Positions 43,342-49,835 of a stretch of 64,000 nt of DNA are shown here, one piece after another. Location of the stretch: positions 124,001-188,000 of the forward strand of contig JAILWJ010000002.1 of assembly GCA_025699025.1 (NCBI GenBank). Reading direction: 5' to 3'. Below the pieces are notes generated by a model. That model saw only the letters and a program-made list of their open reading frames with translations. It had not been told where the DNA came from and made no database searches. The stretch's first letter is position 1. Each line of letters begins with the position of its first letter. A program made the position numbers and the translations under genes. This DNA comes from Nitrosarchaeum sp. Lineage in GTDB: Archaea > Thermoproteota > Nitrososphaeria > Nitrososphaerales > Nitrosopumilaceae.

Positions 43342-43803
43342 TTAATTATATTTTAACTTGTTAACATCTAAAACTCTTGAACAATACCTGCATTTTAAAA
43401 CTCGACCTTCCTTATCTATGACATCCATTACTGATTCAATGTGTTCATTACTGTTTGTTATGCAGTCAGGATTGGAACAACGGAAAATTCTATCAATCTC
43501 ATTTGGAAGTGAAACTCTTCTTTTTTCCACCAGTTTGTAGTCCTTAATGATGTTGATGGTTGCTTTGGAGGCAATTACTGCCAATTTGTTTGTATCATCG
43601 TCTTTGAGAAATTTATTTTCCACTTTAATGATGTCCTTTTTCTTGAACTTTCCGCTGGGCACGTTAAGTGCTATGGTGATCAAACTTCCATCCCTGCCGT
43701 CAATTCTTAGGGCATTAAGGACCTGGAGACCTTTACCTTCGTCGATATGGTCAATAACAGTTCCTTCCTTTATTCGTCGAACCAAAAGTTCGGACTGTTC
43801 CAT
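43342..43803 (-). CDS. pyrI: Aspartate carbamoyltransferase regulatory chain
   Basis: 153 aa. It begins MEQSELLVRRIKEGTVIDHI, the normal PyrI start, and ends with a zinc domain CSNPDCITN...KCRYC (C-x4-C, C-x2-C). It binds nucleotide effectors and tunes the catalytic chain. The frame is open to a GTG at 43824, but only the ATG at 43803 lies a proper 33 nt after the TAATATAT box at 43829-43836. It is divergent from pyrB rather than in the usual pyrBI order. Confidence 0.92.
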   Translation of the reverse strand: MEQSELLVRRIKEGTVIDHIDEGKGLQVLNALRIDGRDGSLITIALNVPSGKFKKKDIIKVENKFLKDDDTNKLAVIASKATINIIKDYKLVEKRRVSLPNEIDRIFRCSNPDCITNSNEHIESVMDVIDKEGRVLKCRYCSRVLDVNKLKYN

Positions 43804-43812
43804 CAGAATACT

Positions 43813-43836
43813 TTGTATAGTCACCTGTATATATTA
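43813..43836. promoter_or_regulatory. Interlocked pyrB/pyrI divergent promoters
   Basis: TTTGTATA at 43813-43820 is 31 nt before the pyrB ATG. On the other strand, TAATATAT (43836-43829) is 33 nt before the pyrI ATG at 43803. The two TATA boxes point toward each other within 24 bp, so the start regions overlap. This is inferred from spacing. Confidence 0.45.
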
Positions 43837-43843
43837 TTGAAAG

Positions 43844-44773
43844 ATGAACGAGTTCTATCAAAAAGACATCATCTCAATTAAAGACTACAATAAAGAGCAA
43901 CTAGAGAAGATCTTTACAGCAACGGATAAGCTTATCCAATTGGATCCTTCCACCAGAAGAGAAATTTCAAAAGGCAAAACCATGGCGTATCTGTTTTATG
44001 AACCAAGTACTAGGACTCGATTAAGCTTTGATTCTGCAATGGCATCGATTGGTGGAAACTCACTAGGAATTTCTGATATATCCTCCTCTTCTACTCAAAA
44101 AGGAGAGAGTTTAGCAGATACTGTAAAAATTATGTCCATTTATTCTGATGCGCTTGTTCTTAGACACCCACTTGATGGCTCTAGTAGGTTTGCAGCTGAA
44201 ATATCTTCAAAACCTGTAATTAACGCTGGAAGTGGTACTGAAGAACATCCAACACAGGCAATTCAAGATCTGTATACCATAAGAAAGGAAAAGAAGAAGA
44301 TTGATGGATTAAAAATTGGAATTGTTGGGGACTTGAAATATGGCAGAACAGTCTACTCGCTTTTGTACGGACTTGGAAACTATGACGTTGATGTTCACCT
44401 GATTTCTCCTGAATCTCTCAAGATAAGATCTGATTCTGTTTATGAAATCAAAAAGAGACTATCATTTACGGAATCAACTAACATAGAGGAACACATAGAT
44501 GATCTTGATGTTCTATATGTGACTAGAATTCAAAAAGAACGATTCCCTGATGAGGAAGAATATCTAAAAGTAAAGGGAAGCTATGTTGTTGGATTGGATT
44601 TATTACAAAAGATGAAAGATACTGCTATCATCTTGCATCCGCTTCCAAGATTAGATGAAATTTCTCCTGATATTGATGGAACAAAAAATGCAAAATATTT
44701 TGAGCAGGCAGAATATGGAAAATATACAAGAGCTGCACTTTTGGGATTGACTCTTAATGAAAACGGTTTCTAA
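43844..44773 (+). CDS. pyrB: Aspartate carbamoyltransferase catalytic chain
   Basis: A 309-aa enzyme that makes carbamoyl-aspartate in pyrimidine synthesis. FYEPSTRTRLSFDSAMASIGG is the carbamoyl-phosphate loop, SSSTQKGESLADTVKI the neighbouring-subunit loop, EEHPTQAIQDLYTI the second signature and HPLPRLDEI the final one. It ends 42 nt before the Lon-domain gene, which has its own likely promoter. Confidence 0.95.
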   Translation: MNEFYQKDIISIKDYNKEQLEKIFTATDKLIQLDPSTRREISKGKTMAYLFYEPSTRTRLSFDSAMASIGGNSLGISDISSSSTQKGESLADTVKIMSIYSDALVLRHPLDGSSRFAAEISSKPVINAGSGTEEHPTQAIQDLYTIRKEKKKIDGLKIGIVGDLKYGRTVYSLLYGLGNYDVDVHLISPESLKIRSDSVYEIKKRLSFTESTNIEEHIDDLDVLYVTRIQKERFPDEEEYLKVKGSYVVGLDLLQKMKDTAIILHPLPRLDEISPDIDGTKNAKYFEQAEYGKYTRAALLGLTLNENGF

Positions 44774-44815
44774 TACGTATCCCATATATCTGAAAACGTT
44801 TTAATCAATTACAGT

Positions 44816-45526
44816 TTGACACAAACAAAAATTATTCCTATATTCCCATTGGATCTGGTTCTATTTCCTAGACAGGAATTGCCTCTGAGAATCTTTGAGC
44901 CAAGATACAAGCAACTAATTGATGATTGTATGTTGGGAGATGGTCAATTTGGAGTGTGTCTCATTGATCAAAATAATTCTGTTAATGGGTGGAATGCCCC
45001 TAAATCTATCGGCACTATTGCTAAGATTACAAAATGTGAGGATATAGGACTGGATGGTCTACAGCTACATATTGAGACTGTAGGCAGAAACAAATTCCAA
45101 ATTAACAAAATCATTCCTCCCTCTTTGGCACCTCCAGAAAACTATGATCCATATTCCGCAGAAGGACACAATGTGATCTCAGAATTACATGAAAAATATG
45201 ATCCGAGTGAAAAAATGTACATTCAAGCTGAGGCGAAGCTTATCCCGGAAATAGACGATGACATATCACTAGAAAAATGGGAAAAGTTGGTCTCGTTATG
45301 GAAAAAGAAAATTGTGACACAGGCACTACCTCAAATAGTTGAGCCTCATTCACTAGATCATGTTTTAGAAAAATACTACCTGATAACAGACATGCCGACC
45401 ATTGATTATGTTTATTCACTAGCTGCACTTGGAGCAAAGGATCCAAATGATTTACAGCCTATTCTGGAATCCAATACAATAGATGAGCTTTTGTATAACG
45501 TAGAAAAATTAATGACAGTAAAATAA
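44816..45526 (+). CDS. Lon N-terminal (LAN/substrate-binding) domain protein
   Basis: 236 aa. IPIFPLDLVLFPRQELPLRIFEPRY at the start is the classic Lon N-domain motif, then FGVCLI and IGTIAKITKCEDIG-LDGLQLHIETVGRNKFQI. There is no AAA or protease domain, so it is a stand-alone substrate-binding protein. Its partner is unknown. The start is TTG. The following gene begins 20 nt later. Confidence 0.85.
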   Translation: MTQTKIIPIFPLDLVLFPRQELPLRIFEPRYKQLIDDCMLGDGQFGVCLIDQNNSVNGWNAPKSIGTIAKITKCEDIGLDGLQLHIETVGRNKFQINKIIPPSLAPPENYDPYSAEGHNVISELHEKYDPSEKMYIQAEAKLIPEIDDDISLEKWEKLVSLWKKKIVTQALPQIVEPHSLDHVLEKYYLITDMPTIDYVYSLAALGAKDPNDLQPILESNTIDELLYNVEKLMTVK

Positions 45527-45546
45527 CCCAGTGGTAATGAAAGGTT

Positions 45547-46914
45547 ATGCAAGCAAAAATTACCATTTTAACTCTAATCATATTTCTGTTAGTACCTGCA
45601 ACAAATGCATATGGACATGGATTGGGAATTGATACAATCAAATCTGTAGATGTTCAAGGAAAATCTGTTTCTATTGCAGTTGAAATACCAATGTATTTTG
45701 ACAAAATAGATGAACAACAAATAACAATCACTACAACAGACATTGAGACAAAACAACCTGCCAAAAACGTAACTCTTTTGATTGGGTTGTTTTATCAAAA
45801 TGAAATGATTTTTAGAAATTATTTTTTTGCTGAAGATGGGATACTACCAATAACAGTAAAACCAACAACTAAAGGGGAAGTTGAAATTCACGGGGAACAA
45901 GATTCGCTGCTGGGTGCATGGCATGGAACTGAATCTAATCCAATTGAGATCACTGGGCCAATTTTTAATTCAGGCGGACTCTATAACTTTGAAATTGAAG
46001 TTAGAACCATAGATGAGCCTACAAACATAATTGAAAATTCAGGAGTTTACAATGCTGACTTGAGTATTGTTGAAACAACTGAACATATTCAAAAAGATTC
46101 GGAGGGAAATGATGTAAAATTCAGGTTAAAGTCTTATTTTGATAAAATTTCACAGTTCCAATACGATCCAATATCCAAAGAGGTTTCATTTGAGATGGCG
46201 TTTGATTGGACTGAAAAACAGATGTCTCACATCCCTGTAATTCACGAAGAAGTACATTTTCCAAAACAATTTGGCGAATTTTTGTATCCAAGCTATACTG
46301 GGAAGGTAAACGGTATTGACTTGTTCAAGGCATCAGTTACAATTGATGACTATACTGAAGAAGATGAACGAATAGTTCACTTTGTTTTGTTACAAGATCA
46401 TCTAAACTTTCTAAAGAATCAGATAAAAAAATCTGATCAGCCCTTACCCGAAAAAATGATCTTTACATTGTCTCCCAGCGATGAACCTGGATTTCCATTG
46501 ACTGCATTTACGAAAAGTGAGGACTTTCAAATCGATCTGTCATGGGATCCTGCAGAGATCCAACCTGGAGTAAAAACAAACTTCATCTTTACAATCAGAG
46601 ATGGTAAAACTGGTGAACCAATGCGCAGCTCTGATTATACCTTTGTAATCATGCAAAATGGAAATGAAATTCACAGATCTACTGGAACAGCCCAAGTTGG
46701 GGGTGATTTTAAACAATATGAATTTGGCGAGGAAGAAACAGGTCCAACAATAATTCGTTTTGAGAATATCAGAAATACCGGTCAAGAGACTGAGTTTGGG
46801 TTTGTAGTTGCACCTGAATTTGGTTCAATTGTCATGCTTGTACTTGTATTATCTATAATTGTGGTAATATTTGTGACAAAACAAAAGAGTTTTGTTTTTA
46901 AAACAAGTATCTAA
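45547..46914 (+). CDS. Secreted HGLG-family protein with PEFG-type C-terminal tail
   Basis: 455 aa. Signal peptide MQAKITILTLIIFLLVPATN-AYG, predicted cut before His24 (HGLGID), so the mature chain may start with His. A beta-rich body includes ITGPIFNSGGLYNFEIEV, FDWTEKQMSHIPVIHEEVHF and LSWDPAEI. The C-terminus has PEFGSIVMLVLVLSIIVVIF with a short basic tail, like the PEFG-CTERM sorting signal of thaumarchaea. It is a paralogue of the 557-aa protein at 55218. Function unknown; a metal or copper role is suggested only by location and N-terminal His. Confidence 0.72.
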   Translation: MQAKITILTLIIFLLVPATNAYGHGLGIDTIKSVDVQGKSVSIAVEIPMYFDKIDEQQITITTTDIETKQPAKNVTLLIGLFYQNEMIFRNYFFAEDGILPITVKPTTKGEVEIHGEQDSLLGAWHGTESNPIEITGPIFNSGGLYNFEIEVRTIDEPTNIIENSGVYNADLSIVETTEHIQKDSEGNDVKFRLKSYFDKISQFQYDPISKEVSFEMAFDWTEKQMSHIPVIHEEVHFPKQFGEFLYPSYTGKVNGIDLFKASVTIDDYTEEDERIVHFVLLQDHLNFLKNQIKKSDQPLPEKMIFTLSPSDEPGFPLTAFTKSEDFQIDLSWDPAEIQPGVKTNFIFTIRDGKTGEPMRSSDYTFVIMQNGNEIHRSTGTAQVGGDFKQYEFGEEETGPTIIRFENIRNTGQETEFGFVVAPEFGSIVMLVLVLSIIVVIFVTKQKSFVFKTSI

Positions 46915-47294
46915 AGAGCGACTAGTTTTACAGTATCCATGTTTTTGTTTATCTGAAAGTCTCTTGTTATTCTGGATACCTTTTCAGCGTCACCATCAAT
47001 CACAAACAATTCCATACATTTTTCTTTGTCAATCTTACTGTGAAGATGTGTTGTAATCAAATCTTCAAAGTTATGAGTAATTCCAGATACAATATGATCA
47101 AATTCATCATTATGTACAACCAACAAAATTGCATGGATGTTTCCTGATAAATCTGATTTCTGTTTTTCCTCGGAGACAAATGATCTAATACCTGCCCTTA
47201 TTGCCTCTGATCTACCCGAAAATCCCATGGATGTTTGAAGTCTGTCAAGCTCGGCCAATATCTCGTCATTTAATGAAATGGAAACTATTGGCAT
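46911..47294 (-). CDS. NikR-like ribbon-helix-helix metalloregulator
   Basis: 127 aa. Residues 1-40 form a ribbon-helix-helix DNA-binding domain (VSISLNDEILAELDRLQTSMGFSGRSEAIRAGIR, split here by domain), and the rest is an ACT-like metal domain. Aligned without gaps to NikR, His74 and His85 match the first two ligands and Cys93 the last, but Lys87 replaces the third histidine. It is divergent from the Znu-type importer and likely controls it. The metal may not be nickel. The 90-bp gap between them is very AT-rich. Confidence 0.8.
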   Translation of the reverse strand: MPIVSISLNDEILAELDRLQTSMGFSGRSEAIRAGIRSFVSEEKQKSDLSGNIHAILLVVHNDEFDHIVSGITHNFEDLITTHLHSKIDKEKCMELFVIDGDAEKVSRITRDFQINKNMDTVKLVAL

Positions 47295-47356
47295 GTCAGT
47301 AATGTTATTAATTATCTTATAAGTTTAACAATTAAAATTATTAACTTTTTGTACAC

Positions 47357-47366
47357 TTATTAATAA
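47357..47366 (+). promoter_or_regulatory. Promoter/operator region of the Znu importer
   Basis: TTATTAATAA is a perfect 10-bp palindrome 28 nt before the GTG of the binding-protein gene, so it can serve as TATA box and possibly as part of an operator. A related TTATTAATTAT lies near 47305 by the divergent regulator gene. Confidence 0.35.
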
Positions 47367-47384
47367 TCGCAATTAAGTAGAGGT

Positions 47385-48302
47385 GTGAATAATACTAATT
47401 TGGCAATTATTGCTATTGTAATTGTTATTCCGCTCGTCTCTTTTGTAGTCTATGCTTCTGATTCTACAATTCAGCAGAATACTGTAAACTCGAATCTACA
47501 GGTTATAACGTCATTTTACCCTTTGTATGAATTTGCACAAAAAGTCGGACAGGATAAAGTAGACGTCATTCTTCTTGTTCCGATGGGTGTAGAGCCACAT
47601 GATTGGGAACCTACCATACAGGATGTACAAAGAATGCAAAAAGCGGATTTGATTGTGATTAACGGGCTAGGGTTTGAAAGTTGGATTGAGCATTTATCCG
47701 AAATAAATTTTCATGGAAACATAATTGACACAAGTACTGGAATTATTAAAACAGACATGCTTGACTCCCCTGAAGACCCTCGTGATCATTCTCATGCATC
47801 TGGTGATCCTCATATATGGCTGAATCCAGTTCTAGCAAAAATACAAGTTCAAAATATTGCAGATGCATTTTCCAAACATGATCCTCAAAATGAAAAATTC
47901 TATCAACTAAATGCAGAAAATTACAAAAATGAACTAGATTCACTTGACACAAAGATTCGCACTGAACTTTCTAGTTGCTCACATGATTTTATTGCATTTC
48001 ATGATGCATTTTCTTATTTTGCACGGGAGTATGGTTTGAATCAGCATACAATAATCCCTTCAAATAATCCACATGCAGAACCAACTGCAAGAACTTTGGA
48101 AGATGTGATTAACACTGCCAAAGAATTTGATTTAAAAATAATTTTTACTGAGGAAACTGCTGATTCCAGGACTGCTGAGATAATATCAAATGCAATTAAT
48201 GGGAGAGTTTTGGTTCTATCTCCAATCGAGATTGGAAATGATGGAAGTTATATTTCAAGAATGACTGAAAATCTGAACAACCTAAAGGAGGCATTATGTT
48301 AA
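47385..48302 (+). CDS. znuA: Zinc/manganese-type ABC importer substrate-binding protein
   Basis: A 305-aa cluster A-I binding protein. An N-terminal membrane or signal segment (LAIIAIVIVIPLVSFVVYA) is followed by VITSFYPLYEFAQKVGQDKV. Metal ligands appear in VEPHDWEPT, GDPHIWLNP, FHDAFSYFAREYGL and IIFTEETADSR. Only a short His segment (DHSHASGDPH) takes the place of the long His loop of many ZnuA proteins. Metal is zinc or manganese by family. The start is GTG; the end overlaps the ATPase gene by 7 nt. Confidence 0.87.
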   Translation: MNNTNLAIIAIVIVIPLVSFVVYASDSTIQQNTVNSNLQVITSFYPLYEFAQKVGQDKVDVILLVPMGVEPHDWEPTIQDVQRMQKADLIVINGLGFESWIEHLSEINFHGNIIDTSTGIIKTDMLDSPEDPRDHSHASGDPHIWLNPVLAKIQVQNIADAFSKHDPQNEKFYQLNAENYKNELDSLDTKIRTELSSCSHDFIAFHDAFSYFAREYGLNQHTIIPSNNPHAEPTARTLEDVINTAKEFDLKIIFTEETADSRTAEIISNAINGRVLVLSPIEIGNDGSYISRMTENLNNLKEALC

Positions 48303-49018
48303 AAGTCATTGAAATTGAGCATCTTACTGTAGAGTATCCAGGTGTAAAAGCACTTGATGATGTGAGTTTTTCTGTAAATGAAGGTGATTTTTTAGGTATA
48401 ATTGGACCCAACGGTGCAGGTAAATCCACACTGTTTGCTTCAATGCTTGGATTAAATACAAAATACAAAGGTACCATCAAATTTTTTGGAAAAGATATTC
48501 GAAAATCTAGAGAATATCTAAAATTAATTGGATATGTTCCACAAAAACCTGTTTTTGAAAAAAATTTTCCAGCCACGGTAAACGATGTTGTTAACATGGG
48601 ATTAAGAAAAAAATATCATGAAAAGAAAATTGATGAAATACTTCAGCAACTTTGGATTCATGAGCTAGGAAACAGACGAATAGGTGAGCTTTCAGTGGGA
48701 CAACAGCAACGCGTGTTCATTGCAAAAGCTCTGGTGAACAATCCAAAACTTTTGATCCTTGATGAACCCGTAACTGGAATTGATCAGCATAGCATAGATC
48801 TATTTTATAGCATTTTGAAGGACTTAAATTCGAAACAAAAAATCACAATCATTTGGTCATCTCATGATCTTGATGCTGTAAACAAGCTTGCCAATCATGT
48901 TGCGTGTCTGAACAGAACTTTGTTCTTTCATGGCGAATCTGATGATTTTTTTGACAATGACGAACTTGTAAAACAGTACTCAGAAGCATCAATGCAGGAA
49001 CACATGCATCATCACTAA
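48296..49018 (+). CDS. znuC: Metal ABC importer ATP-binding protein
   Basis: 240 aa: Walker A GPNGAGKSTLF, Q-loop GYVPQKP, signature LSVGQQQRVFIAKAL, Walker B LLILDEPVTGID and switch WSSHDLD. The C-terminus has a histidine run (MQEHMHHH) that may bind metal. It is the energy subunit of the Znu-type importer. Confidence 0.9.
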   Translation: MLKVIEIEHLTVEYPGVKALDDVSFSVNEGDFLGIIGPNGAGKSTLFASMLGLNTKYKGTIKFFGKDIRKSREYLKLIGYVPQKPVFEKNFPATVNDVVNMGLRKKYHEKKIDEILQQLWIHELGNRRIGELSVGQQQRVFIAKALVNNPKLLILDEPVTGIDQHSIDLFYSILKDLNSKQKITIIWSSHDLDAVNKLANHVACLNRTLFFHGESDDFFDNDELVKQYSEASMQEHMHHH

Positions 49019-49019
49019 C

Positions 49020-49835
49020 ATGTCCCTTGAAATTTTTTCATTTGGTTTCATGCAAAGAGCGCTAATTTCAGGCATTGCTATTGCAATTTTATGTTCGGTC
49101 GTAGGACTCTTTCTTGTCTTAAGAAGATATTCTCTGTTTGGAGATGCCATTGCACACTCTTCCTTTGGTGGCATAGCTTTAGGTCTTATGGCCGGAGTTT
49201 ATCCACTTTGGACAGCATACGGTGTATCTTTAGTTAGTGCATTGATTATCACGCGAATTAAAGACAGATTCAATGTTTCAGGTGATGCCTCTGTTGCAGT
49301 TCTTTTGTCATCTGGAATAGCTGTTGGTCTTGTAATCATTGGAATATCTGGCGGATTTACTGTTGATATCTTTAGTTTTCTTTTTGGCAGTATCTTGCTT
49401 GTCGGCGTCAGTGATACTATAATGATTTTGGGATTGACTGGAATCATCTTAATTGTGATTCTGGTGCTTTACAGGCAATTTCTTTATTCTACATTTAATG
49501 AAGAACAAGCCAAAGTTAGCGGTATATCTGTTGAAAAGATAAACTACCTGCTTATTTTTATGGCAGGATTGACAGTCGTTACTTCAATTCAGCTGGTAGG
49601 CGTTTTGCTTATCTCTGCCTTGTTTGTAATACCCAATGTTACTGCAATAATGTATGGCAAAGGATTCAAACAAACAACGATACTTTCTATGGCGTTTTCA
49701 ATTTTTTCAGTCGTAGTTGGAATTCTTGTTTCATATGTTTTTGATATTACTCCTGCAGGAACCATTGTTTTGCTATCTACTGGGATCTTTGTGTGTACAA
49801 TTGGAATAAAATCTGTAGGTATTCTCAAGACATGA
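49020..49835 (+). CDS. znuB: Metal ABC importer permease
   Basis: A 271-aa ABC-3 family permease with about 8 membrane helices: FMQRALISGIAIAILCSVVG, LRRYSLFGDAIAHSSFGGIA (the coupling signature), AVLLSSGIAVGLVIIGISGG and LVGVLLISALFVIPNVTAIM. It starts one base after the ATPase gene stop and overlaps the convergent CopC-CopD fusion by 11 nt. Confidence 0.9.
   Translation: MSLEIFSFGFMQRALISGIAIAILCSVVGLFLVLRRYSLFGDAIAHSSFGGIALGLMAGVYPLWTAYGVSLVSALIITRIKDRFNVSGDASVAVLLSSGIAVGLVIIGISGGFTVDIFSFLFGSILLVGVSDTIMILGLTGIILIVILVLYRQFLYSTFNEEQAKVSGISVEKINYLLIFMAGLTVVTSIQLVGVLLISALFVIPNVTAIMYGKGFKQTTILSMAFSIFSVVVGILVSYVFDITPAGTIVLLSTGIFVCTIGIKSVGILKT

Noticed and set aside
47295-47356. A long NikR-type operator palindrome between the regulator and znuA
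   Set aside because: Only short AT-rich dyads were seen; the longer candidate GTTTAACAATTAAAATTATTAAC has too many mismatches.
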